Below, in pieces: positions 1 through 10,894 of a stretch of DNA of 64,000 nucleotides. This stretch comes from Dermabacteraceae bacterium TAE3-ERU5 (GTDB lineage: Bacteria; Actinomycetota; Actinomycetes; Actinomycetales; Dermabacteraceae), in contig JAHUUK010000001.1 of NCBI GenBank assembly GCA_019218375.1, forward strand, positions 1 to 64,000, read 5' to 3'. Position 1 is the stretch's first letter. Each line of letters starts with the position of its first letter. Below the pieces are notes generated by a model, which saw only the letters and a list, made by a program, of their open reading frames with translations, did not search any database and was not told the origin of the DNA. A program made the position numbers and the translations under genes.

Positions 1-307
1 AAATAAAAAGAAATAACCCTGACAGAAACAAACATCTAGCATTAAAACTAGCTGTCCAATAACTGCCAAAAAACTTTTGGCATCAATAAACAAACACGCT
101 ATTGAGATTTCAAACAACACCCGCACTTCAAGTATGACCTGCATAAACAGGCTTTCCTAGAAGGCTTGCTTTCCGAAGATTCCTCTTCGGTGCGGATCAC
201 TACGTTACCAGATTGTTTCTTTCGAAGCAACCCCGCGTAACTTTCGGTTTCCCGAACCCGGCAAGCCGGGCTGTTCCGCTCGCCAACCTCGCGGCTGACA
301 GGTAGAA
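1..307 (-). other. 5' leader of an rRNA operon (16S expected just left of the window)
   Basis: There is no credible gene in 1-524. Read on the minus strand, 117-88 contains TTGTTTGAAATCTCAATAGC, which resembles the conserved antitermination/processing leader found upstream of 16S rRNA in many actinobacteria. It is followed by a GCCAAAA/TTTTGGC stem (about 79-63) and an AT-rich stretch to the window edge, as usually precedes 16S. A GC hairpin with arms CCGG/CCGG sits near 256-269. The similarity is from memory of the family; the 16S gene is outside the window. Confidence 0.55.
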
Positions 308-336
308 ACATTACGGGGTTAGCCAGACAGCGTCAA
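308..336 (-). promoter_or_regulatory. Promoter of a leftward rRNA operon
   Basis: On the minus strand TTGACG (336-331) is separated by exactly 17 bases from TAATGT (313-308), a good vegetative promoter. It lies just after the tyrS terminator and points toward the left edge. Together with the leader motif at 88-117 it is read as an rRNA operon promoter. The 16S gene itself is not in the window, so the target is inferred. Confidence 0.6.
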
Positions 337-405
337 ACCGACGTAAAGCATCCCGCAAGTCAGCCCTCTAAGCAGACATACATGCAGGTCAGAGGCGCAT
401 GAATA

Positions 406-455
406 GCAAAAAGGCGGTGTTTTGGAGGCCCAAAAACCCACCAAAACACCGCCTT
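406..455 (-). terminator. Rho-independent terminator of tyrS
   Basis: A perfect 15-bp inverted repeat (411-425 with 441-455, arms AAGGCGGTGTTTTGG and its complement) has a 15-nt loop and is followed on the minus strand by TTTTT. It lies 70 bases past the tyrS stop. Two further hairpins occupy 461-499 and about 505-520, so the whole tyrS 3' region is structured. Confidence 0.85.
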
Positions 456-524
456 CTGTCGCCGCCGTCACAGGAAAAAGCCGTGTGACCTGCGGCGCAG
501 CCGGGCTTAAAAAAGCCCTTAAAC

Positions 525-1787
525 CTAGCTGACCTGCAGTTTTACCATTGCGGCAGTCTTGCGGCCCCGGCGCAGCAGCAGCCAACCGCCCTCTAGCGGA
601 GTGACAGAGCCCAGGGGCGCCTCCGCATCGCTCAGCTTCTCCCCGTTAACCGACAGGCCACCTTCGTTGATCGCACGCCGCACCGCACTCTTGGAATTAA
701 CGATGCCCACGCTGACGAAAGCATCCGCAAAGGAAACCTCCCCGGAAAGCTCTGCGGTAGGCAGCTCCGCGGCAACAGTGGCCAGCGCCGCCGCATCCAG
801 CTCGCGCACGTCGGCCTTACCGAACAGAACCGAAGCAGCCGCCTTCACCGCAGCCGTCGCCTCTGCCCCGTGCACCAGAGTGGTCATGTCATCGGCCAGC
901 GCGCGCTGCGCCTTGCGTGCGTGCGGTTCTTCCTCGGTCGCACGCTGCAGTTCGGCGATCTCCTCCTGCGTACGGAAGGTGAAGAACTTCAGGTACTTCA
1001 CGACGTCGCGATCGTCGGCGTTCAGCCAGAACTGGTGGAACGCGTACGGGCTGGTGAGTTCGGGATCCAGCCAGATGGCGCCACCCTCGCTCTTACCGAA
1101 CTTGGTGCCGTCGGCCTTGGTAACCAGCGGGGTGGTCAGCGCGTGTACCTCTTCACCCTGGGTGCGGCGGATCAGTTCAACCCCGCCAAGCAGGTTGCCC
1201 CACTGATCGTTGCCGCCGTACTGGAGGGTCACGCCGTAACGCTTAAACAGTTCCTGGAAATCAATCGCCTGCAGGATCTGGTAGCTGAACTCGGTGTAGC
1301 TAAGCCCCTCCCCCTGGAGACGCGAGGCCACGATTTCCTTCGCGAGCATCGTGCCCATGCGGAAGTTCTTGCCGACGTCGCGCAGCAGTTCCAGCGCGCT
1401 CATCTGCCCGATCCAGTCCAGGTTGTTCACCATCGTGACCGGGTTTTCGCCCTCCATATCGAGGAAGCGGCCGATCTGATCGCGCAGGTTATTGACCCAG
1501 CCCTCAACTACCTCGGGAGAGTTAAGCACGCGTTCGCCCGACATGCGGGGATCGCCGATCAGGCCGGTGGCACCGCCAACCAAACCGAACACCCGGTGCC
1601 CGGCCAGCTGGAAGCGGCGCATCGTAATGATCTGGGTCAGGTGTCCCACGTGGAGCGATGACGCGGTCGGATCGAACCCGCAATAGAGGCCGACCGGACC
1701 CGCCGCGAGGGCGGTGCGCAGTTCGTCGATACCGGTCGACGAAACGATCAGGTCACGCCACTGGAGTTCGTCCAGGATGTTTTCCAC
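525..1787 (-). CDS. tyrS: Tyrosyl-tRNA synthetase
   Basis: Cytosolic class I enzyme charging tRNA-Tyr, 420 residues, the usual TyrRS length. The class I signature reads HVGH (about residues 46-49) within FDPTASSLHVGH, and the KMSKS-type loop is KFGKS (229-233). A C-terminal S4-like RNA-binding region ends the protein (VNSKSAVRRAINEGG). The start is taken at GTG 1787 because AAGGAAAG lies five bases upstream; a longer in-frame ATG at 1853 would add 22 residues unlike the family. The gene is separated from argH by a terminator, so it should have its own promoter in 1788-1872, but no convincing one was seen. It is followed by a strong terminator and the rRNA operon promoter. Confidence 0.95.
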   Translation of the reverse strand: MENILDELQWRDLIVSSTGIDELRTALAAGPVGLYCGFDPTASSLHVGHLTQIITMRRFQLAGHRVFGLVGGATGLIGDPRMSGERVLNSPEVVEGWVNNLRDQIGRFLDMEGENPVTMVNNLDWIGQMSALELLRDVGKNFRMGTMLAKEIVASRLQGEGLSYTEFSYQILQAIDFQELFKRYGVTLQYGGNDQWGNLLGGVELIRRTQGEEVHALTTPLVTKADGTKFGKSEGGAIWLDPELTSPYAFHQFWLNADDRDVVKYLKFFTFRTQEEIAELQRATEEEPHARKAQRALADDMTTLVHGAEATAAVKAAASVLFGKADVRELDAAALATVAAELPTAELSGEVSFADAFVSVGIVNSKSAVRRAINEGGLSVNGEKLSDAEAPLGSVTPLEGGWLLLRRGRKTAAMVKLQVS

Positions 1788-1868
1788 GTCTTTCCTTCCC
1801 GTGGGGAGCCTTTCCCCAACCTCTCCTATTGTGCCCCATGCTGTTCCTGGCACGCCGTAACCTAAGGC

Positions 1869-1908
1869 AACAAAAGCGGGGACGCCCCCAAGGGAGCGTC
1901 CCCGCTTT
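1869..1908 (-). terminator. Terminator after argH
   Basis: A 13-bp perfect stem pairs 1873-1885 (AAAGCGGGGACGC) with 1896-1908; on the minus strand it is followed by TTTTGTTGCC. It sits 22 bases beyond the argH stop and closes the arginine operon. Confidence 0.85.
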
Positions 1909-1929
1909 CGCGATGTGTTTTAGCGCCCG

Positions 1930-4622
<2,693 letters not shown>

Positions 4623-4728
4623 AGTGTTTCTCCTCTTTGTTTTGCCACGTTTATGGTCCAGTCTGCCCTGTCTGGGCAGCAAAGTCTTGTTTTAGTTAGG
4701 CCGTATCACTACGGCCGTACGCTGCCCG

Positions 4729-5211
4729 TCAGGAGGGCTGCGCCATTTCCCGTAGCCGCTGCGCCACGCTTTCGCCCGCGCCGCCCGCTTCGGCAATCAC
4801 CATCACGGTGTCATCCCCCGCGATGGTGCCGAGCACGCCCCGCAGGCGGGAGGCATCCAGCGCGGCCGCGAGATAGTGCGCCGCACCCGGAGGGGTACGC
4901 ACAACCACCAGGTTGTCGCTCGCCTGGGCGCTTACCAGCAGTTCCTCACAAAGCCTGCGTAGGCGCTGCAGTCCCGGTTCGCCCTTATCCCGGCCGCTAC
5001 CGCGCAGCACGTATATCAGCTGACCTTTTTCGCCGCGCACGCGCTCCGCCCCCAGCTCTAGCAGGTCCCTGGAGAGAGTCGCCTGGGTGACGGCGAAGCC
5101 GTCCGCCGCGAGCGCGTCCGCCAGCTGCTGCTGGCTGCCGTAGTCGCCGCCGACCAGCAGCTCGCTGATGCGCTGCTGCCGGGAGGCCTTGGTGGTGAGA
5201 GAACGGGTCAT
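4729..5211 (-). CDS. argR: Arginine repressor ArgR
   Basis: Arginine-responsive hexameric regulator, 160 residues. The N-terminal winged-helix DNA-binding domain (about 1-75) includes the recognition segment [13 protein letters not shown]. The C-terminal oligomerisation and arginine-binding domain shows [13 protein letters not shown]. The ATG overlaps the argD stop (ATGA at 5211-5208), so it is cotranscribed with the biosynthetic genes. It presumably binds the ARG box upstream of argC (9673-9686), closing an autoregulatory loop because argR is in the operon it controls. No argF lies between argD and argR. Confidence 0.94.
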   Translation of the reverse strand: MTRSLTTKASRQQRISELLVGGDYGSQQQLADALAADGFAVTQATLSRDLLELGAERVRGEKGQLIYVLRGSGRDKGEPGLQRLRRLCEELLVSAQASDNLVVVRTPPGAAHYLAAALDASRLRGVLGTIAGDDTVMVIAEAGGAGESVAQRLREMAQPS

Positions 5212-6416
5212 GCTTCCTTCCTCGCGTCGGTAATCAATTCCGCGAGCGCTTCGCAGGCCAGGGACGTTTCTGCCTCGCTGATCGTCAGCGCTGGGGCCAG
5301 CCGGATGGTGTCAGGCCGCGGCGCGTTCAGAATTAAGCCCAGCTCCGGCCGTGCCAGTCCCGCCGCGACGATATCGGCAGCTCTATCCGCCTCCAGGCCG
5401 ATCCCCAGCAACAGCCCCCGGCCCCGTACCTCGCGTACCCCCGGCAGCGTAGCCAGCGCGCGTCGGAACTGCTGCCCGCGCAAACGGGCGTTCTCCAGCA
5501 GGTGCTCATCTGCGATTACCGACAGCACGGTGAGCCCGGCCGTCGCGGCGAGCGGGTTCCCGCCGAAAGTGGTTCCGTGCTGTCCCGCCGTGAGCAGGGA
5601 GGTGTTCTCTTCCCCGTAGGCGATTACGGCCCCGATGGGGAATCCCCCACCAAGCCCCTTCGCCAGCGTCATCACGTCGGGCACGATGCCAGCCGCGCTG
5701 TGCGCGAACCAGTCTCCCGTGCGGCCGATGCCCGTCTGTACTTCGTCCACCACCAGCAGGGTTCCCGCCTGGGCGGTCAGTTCCCGCGCGGCGCGCAGAT
5801 AGTCGGCGCTCAGTTCCTGCACTCCCGCCTCCCCCTGGATGGGTTCGACAAAGAGCGCGGCGACGTCGTTAGCCGCGAGTTCCCGCGCCAGCGCCGCAAC
5901 ATCACCGGCGGGCACAAAATCCACGCTTTCCAGCAGCGGGGCGAAGGGCGCCCGGTAGGCCTCTTTCGCGGTCAGGGAAAGCGCCCCCAGGGTACGGCCG
6001 TGGAAAGAATTGGACAGCGCAAGCAGGCGGGTGCGGCCGGTGCGCCGCGCGATCTTCAGCGCCGCCTCGTTAGCCTCTGTTCCCGAGTTCGTGAAGAAAA
6101 CCCCGGACCCCGCCGGGGCCGCGGCCCGCGCCAGCAGACTTTCGGCGAGGCAAACCTGCTGTTCGGTGGTGAAAAAGTTAGAGACGTGCAGTAGCTGCCC
6201 GGCTTGCTTCGCAATCGCTTCGGCCAGGCGCGGATGGGCGTGCCCCAGCGAATTCACCGCGATACCGCCCAAAAGGTCCAGGTATTCACGGCCGTCCGCG
6301 TCCCAGACCCGGCTACCGCTGCCGCGTACCAGGGCGCGCGTCGGCTTACCGAAAACTCCGAGCAGGCTGCTTTCGTAACGATCCAGCACCTCCTGCTGGT
6401 AAGAGCGCTCACTCAT
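5208..6416 (-). CDS. argD: Acetylornithine aminotransferase
   Basis: PLP-dependent class III aminotransferase making N-acetylornithine from the semialdehyde; 402 residues. The PLP lysine is K253 in [13 protein letters not shown], and the cofactor-contacting Asp is in [13 protein letters not shown] (about 222-234). The start at 6416 overlaps the end of argB by eight bases, and the gene ends in an ATGA overlap with argR. Some homologues also act as succinyldiaminopimelate aminotransferase (DapC); the sequence alone does not decide this. Confidence 0.94.
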   Translation of the reverse strand: MSERSYQQEVLDRYESSLLGVFGKPTRALVRGSGSRVWDADGREYLDLLGGIAVNSLGHAHPRLAEAIAKQAGQLLHVSNFFTTEQQVCLAESLLARAAAPAGSGVFFTNSGTEANEAALKIARRTGRTRLLALSNSFHGRTLGALSLTAKEAYRAPFAPLLESVDFVPAGDVAALARELAANDVAALFVEPIQGEAGVQELSADYLRAARELTAQAGTLLVVDEVQTGIGRTGDWFAHSAAGIVPDVMTLAKGLGGGFPIGAVIAYGEENTSLLTAGQHGTTFGGNPLAATAGLTVLSVIADEHLLENARLRGQQFRRALATLPGVREVRGRGLLLGIGLEADRAADIVAAGLARPELGLILNAPRPDTIRLAPALTISEAETSLACEALAELITDARKEA

Positions 6417-7383
6417 AGTTATCCGCCTTCACCATCGTGCCGATACCCTTCGAGGTAAACACTTCCAGCAGCAGCGCGTGCGGAATCCGCCCATCGATAG
6501 CCGCCGCGGTGGATACGCCCTCGTCCACGGCGGCCAGCAGCGCCCCCATCTTCGGGATCATGCCCGATTCCAGGGAGGGCAGCAGCGCACGCAGATCGCT
6601 GGCCGTGATCTCCGAGATCAGGGAGGAACGGTCGGGCCAGTTCGCGTACAGGCCCTCAACGTCGGTCAGGATGACCAGTTTCTCCGCCCCCAGGCTGCGG
6701 GCGATACCGGCAGCGGCCGTATCGGCATTAACGTTAAGCACCCGCCCGGTCGGACGCGAATTTTCGTCCACCTCAGGAGCCAGTGACGAGATCACGGGAA
6801 TCCGCCCCGCTTTCAGGGTGTTCATTAGGGCATCCCGGTGCACACCGACGATCTCCCCCACCAGGCCGACATCTACCGGCTCACCATCAACCAAGGGGCG
6901 GGTAGCACGGGCGCTGAGCAGCTGGGCGTCCTCTCCCGACATCCCCACGGCGTAGGGGCCGTGCTGATTTATCAGGCCGACCAGTTCGCGGCCGACCTGC
7001 CCCATCAGCACCATGCGCACGATATCGATGGTTTCTTCATCGGTAACGCGCAGGCCGCCCCTAAACTCGCTTTCCTTGCCGAGACGCTTCAGCATCGTGT
7101 TGATCTGCGGGCCGCCGCCGTGCACCACGACCGGGCGCAGGCCCACCGAACGCATGAACACGACATCGGCTGCGAAAGCGCGCTTCAGCTCGTCATCCAC
7201 CATCGCGTTGCCGCCGTATTTAACGACCACGATCGCGTGGCGGAAGCGCTGGATCCAGGGCAGGGCTTCAATCAGCACCTGCGATTTCAGCTCCGCGTCC
7301 TCCCGGGAGTTTTGCGGCATAGCCTCCGGCCCTTTGTTGGCATCGAGCCGCAGGGTATCGAAAGTGGTGTTCTTTAGGCTCAT
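6409..7383 (-). CDS. argB: Acetylglutamate kinase
   Basis: Phosphorylates N-acetylglutamate, the committed and usually arginine-inhibited step. The amino-acid-kinase fold is shown by [10 protein letters not shown] (glycine-rich nucleotide loop, K55 in this numbering), VVHGGGPQI and [12 protein letters not shown]. The ATG at 7383 overlaps the argJ stop (ATGA), giving 324 residues. A second ATG at 7320 (303 residues) is preceded by GGAGG only two bases away and would match the usual N-terminal length, so the first 21 residues are uncertain. Tightly packed between argJ and argD. Confidence 0.94.
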   Translation of the reverse strand: MSLKNTTFDTLRLDANKGPEAMPQNSREDAELKSQVLIEALPWIQRFRHAIVVVKYGGNAMVDDELKRAFAADVVFMRSVGLRPVVVHGGGPQINTMLKRLGKESEFRGGLRVTDEETIDIVRMVLMGQVGRELVGLINQHGPYAVGMSGEDAQLLSARATRPLVDGEPVDVGLVGEIVGVHRDALMNTLKAGRIPVISSLAPEVDENSRPTGRVLNVNADTAAAGIARSLGAEKLVILTDVEGLYANWPDRSSLISEITASDLRALLPSLESGMIPKMGALLAAVDEGVSTAAAIDGRIPHALLLEVFTSKGIGTMVKADNYE

Positions 7384-8543
7384 GACGAGTAGGCGCTGTT
7401 CTCTTCGACGTAATCGTGGGTGAGGTCATTGGTCCAGATGTCCCCGCTCGCGTCGCCATAACCAAGATCAACCTCGATCAGGCATTCGCGCGGCGTCATA
7501 TCCACCGTGGCCGGATCTGCGTCGGCAGCCCCGTCGCGGCACACGCTGACGCCGTTTACCCGCACCGACAGCGCCTCCGGCGAGAAGGGGGAATCTGCTT
7601 CGCTAACGCAACCGGCTGCCGCAACGATCCGCCCCCAGTTCGGGTCGTTACCGAAAATGGCGGCTTTGACCAGGTTGCTGCGCGCGATCTCCCGCGCTAC
7701 GGCGAGCGCGGCGGGGACGCTCGCTGCCCCGGTCACCACCACGTGCACGTCGTGGCTGGCGCCCTCGGCGTCTGCGACCAGGGCGCGCGCGAGCCTGGCG
7801 CTCACTTCCCGCAGCGCCTCGGCGAGTTCCTCTTCGGCGAGGGCAACGCCGCTCGCCCCCGAAGCCAGCAAGATTACGGAGTCATTGGTGGACATGCAGG
7901 CGTCGGAATCGACCCTGTCAAACGTGGTGGAGGTGGCCGCCGCCAGCGCGCGCTGCGCTTCCTCCGGCGTCACCACCGCGTCGGTAGTGAGCACCACCAG
8001 CATGGTTGCGAGCTGCGGCGCGAGCATGCCCGCGCCCTTTGCCATACCGCCCACGGTGACTCCGTTAGCGAGCGTCACGGAGGCCGTCTTGTGTACCGTG
8101 TCGGTGGTCATGATTGCCTGCGCGGCCTCCTGCCCGGCATCGGGCGTAGCCGCGAGCGCGGCGTGTGCGGCGCTCGCGCCCGCGAACACCTTTTCCGGCT
8201 GCAGCCGCACCCCGATCAGTCCCGTGGAGCACACCAAGACATCGTTCGCGGGCACCTCCAGCAGATCGCTGACATGCAGCGCACTGTCTAATACGTCCTG
8301 TTCTCCGCCTGTTCCGGTGCAGGCGTTCGCGCCACCTGAGTTAAGCAGCACCGCGCGGCTGGTGCCGACGCGCTCGCGCGACCATTTCACGGGCGCGGCC
8401 TGCACCCGGTTGCTGGTGAAAACGCCGGCGGAGACATGCAGCGGGCCGTCGTTGACGACCAGCGCAACGTCACGCGCGCCGGTGCTTTTAAGTCCTGCGG
8501 CCACACCTGCGGCGCGAAATCCCTTGGCTGCGGTAACGCTCAT
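7380..8543 (-). CDS. argJ: Glutamate N-acetyltransferase / amino-acid acetyltransferase
   Basis: Recycles the acetyl group from N-acetylornithine to glutamate. Members of the family self-cleave before a conserved Thr, here Thr180 in [12 protein letters not shown] preceded by [10 protein letters not shown], so the 387-residue precursor should give alpha and beta chains. The C-terminal part keeps the family ending ([16 protein letters not shown]). Whether it can also use acetyl-CoA, replacing argA, cannot be told; no argA homologue is in this window. It lies 39 bases after argC and overlaps argB by four bases. Confidence 0.94.
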   Translation of the reverse strand: MSVTAAKGFRAAGVAAGLKSTGARDVALVVNDGPLHVSAGVFTSNRVQAAPVKWSRERVGTSRAVLLNSGGANACTGTGGEQDVLDSALHVSDLLEVPANDVLVCSTGLIGVRLQPEKVFAGASAAHAALAATPDAGQEAAQAIMTTDTVHKTASVTLANGVTVGGMAKGAGMLAPQLATMLVVLTTDAVVTPEEAQRALAAATSTTFDRVDSDACMSTNDSVILLASGASGVALAEEELAEALREVSARLARALVADAEGASHDVHVVVTGAASVPAALAVAREIARSNLVKAAIFGNDPNWGRIVAAAGCVSEADSPFSPEALSVRVNGVSVCRDGAADADPATVDMTPRECLIEVDLGYGDASGDIWTNDLTHDYVEENSAYSS

Positions 8544-8582
8544 CTGCTTACTACTTTCCGTGGGTTGAAAGGGGATAAAGGG

Positions 8583-9647
8583 TCAGGGGGCAACTGCCGT
8601 GCGCGGCAGGTAGGCGTCTTCGTCCAGCCCGAGCGCCAGCTGGGCCGACTGAATGGCGGCGCCCGCCGTGCCCTTGCCGAGGTTGTCTAGCGCGCCAATC
8701 ACGGTGAGTCTGCCCGTGCGACGATCGCTACTAATGCCGACGTGGAAAGAGTTGCTGCCCACCACGTGTTTTACGGCGGGGAACTCTCCCTCCGGCAGCA
8801 CCCGCATGAACGGTTCCTCGCCGTAGGCCTCTTCCAGGGCCGCCCGCGCCTGCGTCTCGCTCCCGTCGCTGAGCGCATGGCAGACGGACAAAATACCCCT
8901 GGTGAAGGGAACTAGCACCGGCGTGAAGGTAAGACTCGGATCCGCCGCCCCGGCGCAGCGCAGGTTTTGCAGCACCTCTGGGATGTGCCGGTGACTGCCG
9001 CCCACGGCGTAGGCTGAGGCAGATCCCATAACCTCGGATGCAAGCAAGTTTTCGGCGAGCTTCTTGCCCGCGCCGGACAGCCCGACGGGAAGCACCGCGC
9101 TGAGGTCGTGGCCGTCGATCAGCCCTGCCGTTACCAGCGGGGCCAGGCTCAGGGTGAGGGCGGAAACGTTGCAGCCGGGAACCGCGATGGCGCGGGCACC
9201 GCGCAGGCGCTCTCGCTGTTTAGTGCCGTCGGCCAGTGTCAGTTCGGGCATGCCGTAGGGGAAGGTTCCCGCGTGGTCGCTACCGTAGTAATCGAACCAG
9301 TCCTGGGCGCTTTCCAGCCGGAAATCTGCCCCGCAATCGACTATCAGCAGTTCCGGGTTGAGGGAGCGCAGCTTTTCCACGAGCGGGGCCGACACTCCGT
9401 GCGGCAGGGCCAGAAACACGACCTGGCAGGAGGCGAGGGACTGCGCGTCCGTTGCCTGCACGCTCAGGCCGCGATAGCGGTTCAGGTGCGGATGGCACTG
9501 GCCGAGGAGCTTTCCCGCGCTTGAGTTTGCGGCGGCGATGCGCAGTTCGAAGTTCGCGTTCGCCTCCAGCAGGCGCACGATCTCTCCCCCGGCGTATCCG
9601 GAGGCGCCGACAACCGCGGTTGAGACTGGGGTAGAGAAAGTATCCAT
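8583..9647 (-). CDS. argC: N-acetyl-gamma-glutamyl-phosphate reductase
   Basis: NADPH-dependent reduction of the acylphosphate to the semialdehyde. The nucleotide-binding motif GASGYAG is at 14-20 and the catalytic Cys159 is in AVPGCNVSA. The start is ATG 9647 (354 residues). A frame open further upstream is rejected because a -10 box (TATAGT, 9660-9655) ends only seven bases before this ATG and no Shine-Dalgarno is present, pointing to a leaderless transcript. It is the first gene of argCJBDRGH and is controlled from the ARG box at 9673-9686. Confidence 0.95.
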   Translation of the reverse strand: MDTFSTPVSTAVVGASGYAGGEIVRLLEANANFELRIAAANSSAGKLLGQCHPHLNRYRGLSVQATDAQSLASCQVVFLALPHGVSAPLVEKLRSLNPELLIVDCGADFRLESAQDWFDYYGSDHAGTFPYGMPELTLADGTKQRERLRGARAIAVPGCNVSALTLSLAPLVTAGLIDGHDLSAVLPVGLSGAGKKLAENLLASEVMGSASAYAVGGSHRHIPEVLQNLRCAGAADPSLTFTPVLVPFTRGILSVCHALSDGSETQARAALEEAYGEEPFMRVLPEGEFPAVKHVVGSNSFHVGISSDRRTGRLTVIGALDNLGKGTAGAAIQSAQLALGLDEDAYLPRTAVAP

Positions 9648-9654
9648 ACGAAAA

Positions 9655-9660
9655 ACTATA
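9655..9660 (-). promoter_or_regulatory. -10 box of argC (leaderless start)
   Basis: TATAGT on the minus strand, followed by seven bases and then the argC ATG, so the mRNA should begin at or next to the start codon. The -35 region is poor and is covered by the ARG box, consistent with repression by ArgR. Confidence 0.6.
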
Positions 9661-9672
9661 CATGTAAGCGTA

Positions 9673-9686
9673 TGAATATTCATTCA
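9673..9686. promoter_or_regulatory. ARG box (ArgR operator)
   Basis: TGAATATTCATTCA fits the ARG-box form TGAAT-N4-ATTCA and also contains the 12-bp palindrome ATGAATATTCAT (9672-9683). It is centred about 32 bases before the predicted argC transcription start, overlapping the -35 region, so bound ArgR would block the promoter. Only one full box is evident; many ArgR operators have two. Confidence 0.75.
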
Positions 9687-9717
9687 GGGGGTGGGGACTG
9701 TGCCCCAGACCTCCCCC
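9687..9717 (-). repeat. GC-rich inverted repeat between the oxidoreductase and argC
   Basis: GGGGG (9687-9691) and GGGG (9693-9696) face CCCC (9703-9706) and CCCCC (9713-9717). It could end transcription of the oxidoreductase gene before the argC promoter, but no T-run follows on the minus strand. Functional assignment is weak. Confidence 0.35.
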
Positions 9718-9736
9718 GGCGGCAGGCGGGTGACCG

Positions 9737-10735
9737 CTACTTACCCAGCACCAGTTTGCCGTGCGTGTGCCCGGACTCGATCATCTCGTGCGCCAGCAAC
9801 AGGTTCGCCGCGTTTAGCTCCCCCACGTGTTTCGCCAGGGTGGAAACCAGACGGCCCGAGTCGGCCAGCGCCGCCACCCGGCGCAGAATCTGCCCCTGCG
9901 AATGCGCGCGGTAATCGAAACGCGCCTTGCTGAACATGAATTCCCAGTGCCAGGAGATGCTCTTGGGTTTCAGCGGTAAAAGATCCAGCCCCACCGGGTT
10001 ATCTATCGCCACCACCGCAGAGAAAGGACGCATGACCTCGGCGAAAAACTCGGCCCGCCCGGCGCTGTGGGGGCTGAAAGCGTAATCTATTCCCTCCGGG
10101 GCCAGCTCTCGCACCCGCTGCGCGAAGTCGAGCGCGGAATGGTCCACTACCTCGTCGGCACCCATCCGCTTCGCCCAGGCAACCGATTCCGGGGTGGAGG
10201 CCGAGGCGATCACGCACACCCCGGTGAGCAGCTTCGCGAGCTGGATCACGAGCGAGCCGACCCCGCCTGCGCCGCCCAGCACCAGCAGCGTGCCGTCGCT
10301 CTCAGTGCTCAGCCGCAGCTTGTCGAAGAGGCACTCCCAGGCGGTGAGCGCGGTGAGCGGTAAGGCCGCCGCTTCGAGGTTAGAAAGGCTGCGTGGCTTG
10401 GGTGCGACGAGCCGGGAATCTACCAGCTGGCGCTGCGCGTAGCTTCCGTCCCGATCTACCGCGCCCGCGTAGAAAACCGTATCGCCGGGGGCGAATTCGC
10501 TTGCCTGTTCCCCTACCGCCAGTACCGTTCCCACGGCGTCAAAGCCGAAAATGCGCGCGGCGGCGGCATCGTTAGCCATCGCGCGCAGGCGGGCGTCGAT
10601 CGGATTGACCGAAACGGCGGACACCTCAACCAGCAGATCCGTTCCTACGGGGGCTGCGGGGTCGGGCACCTCCTCTTCGCAGAAGCTTTTTCCGGGCCGC
10701 AGCGGGCCGCCCTGCCGGGAAACTATCGCGCGCAT
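9737..10735 (-). CDS. Zinc-type alcohol dehydrogenase-like (MDR family) oxidoreductase
   Basis: Medium-chain dehydrogenase/reductase of the quinone-oxidoreductase-like branch, 332 residues. N-terminal GroES-like domain (about 1-125), then an NADP-binding Rossmann domain with LVLGGAGGVGSLVIQLAK. The cysteine/histidine zinc ligands of true alcohol dehydrogenases are absent, so a zinc-independent NADPH reductase of quinones or enones is likely. Substrate unknown. The ATG is preceded by GAGGAG nine bases upstream. The gene stands alone between the pheT terminator and the argC promoter and is not obviously linked to arginine metabolism. Confidence 0.85.
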   Translation of the reverse strand: MRAIVSRQGGPLRPGKSFCEEEVPDPAAPVGTDLLVEVSAVSVNPIDARLRAMANDAAAARIFGFDAVGTVLAVGEQASEFAPGDTVFYAGAVDRDGSYAQRQLVDSRLVAPKPRSLSNLEAAALPLTALTAWECLFDKLRLSTESDGTLLVLGGAGGVGSLVIQLAKLLTGVCVIASASTPESVAWAKRMGADEVVDHSALDFAQRVRELAPEGIDYAFSPHSAGRAEFFAEVMRPFSAVVAIDNPVGLDLLPLKPKSISWHWEFMFSKARFDYRAHSQGQILRRVAALADSGRLVSTLAKHVGELNAANLLLAHEMIESGHTHGKLVLGK

Positions 10736-10836
10736 GGTTTGCTCCTCACGAACTGTTATCGCACAGCGCCGCTCGCCTGAGCGCGAAGGCCAAGAGAGCA
10801 GCCGATAAAACCACTATATGAGCAGGTGGCAAGGAA

Positions 10837-10877
10837 AAACAGTGCGCGGCCCCGCAAAACGGGACCGCGCACTGTTT
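10837..10877 (-). terminator. Terminator of pheST
   Basis: A 13-bp perfect stem (AAACAGTGCGCGG, 10837-10849, with 10865-10877) continues inward with CCCG/CGGG; on the minus strand it is followed by TTTTTCCTT. It ends 18 bases beyond the pheT stop. Confidence 0.88.
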
Positions 10878-10894
10878 GGCGTCAGGCTTTAGGC

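Noticed and set aside
99-311. 70-codon frame in the left intergenic region
   Set aside because: Coincides with the rRNA leader and begins within the promoter -10; no family resemblance.
319-585. 88-codon minus-strand frame running across the tyrS 3' end
   Set aside because: Overlaps the tyrS stop, its terminator and the rRNA promoter.
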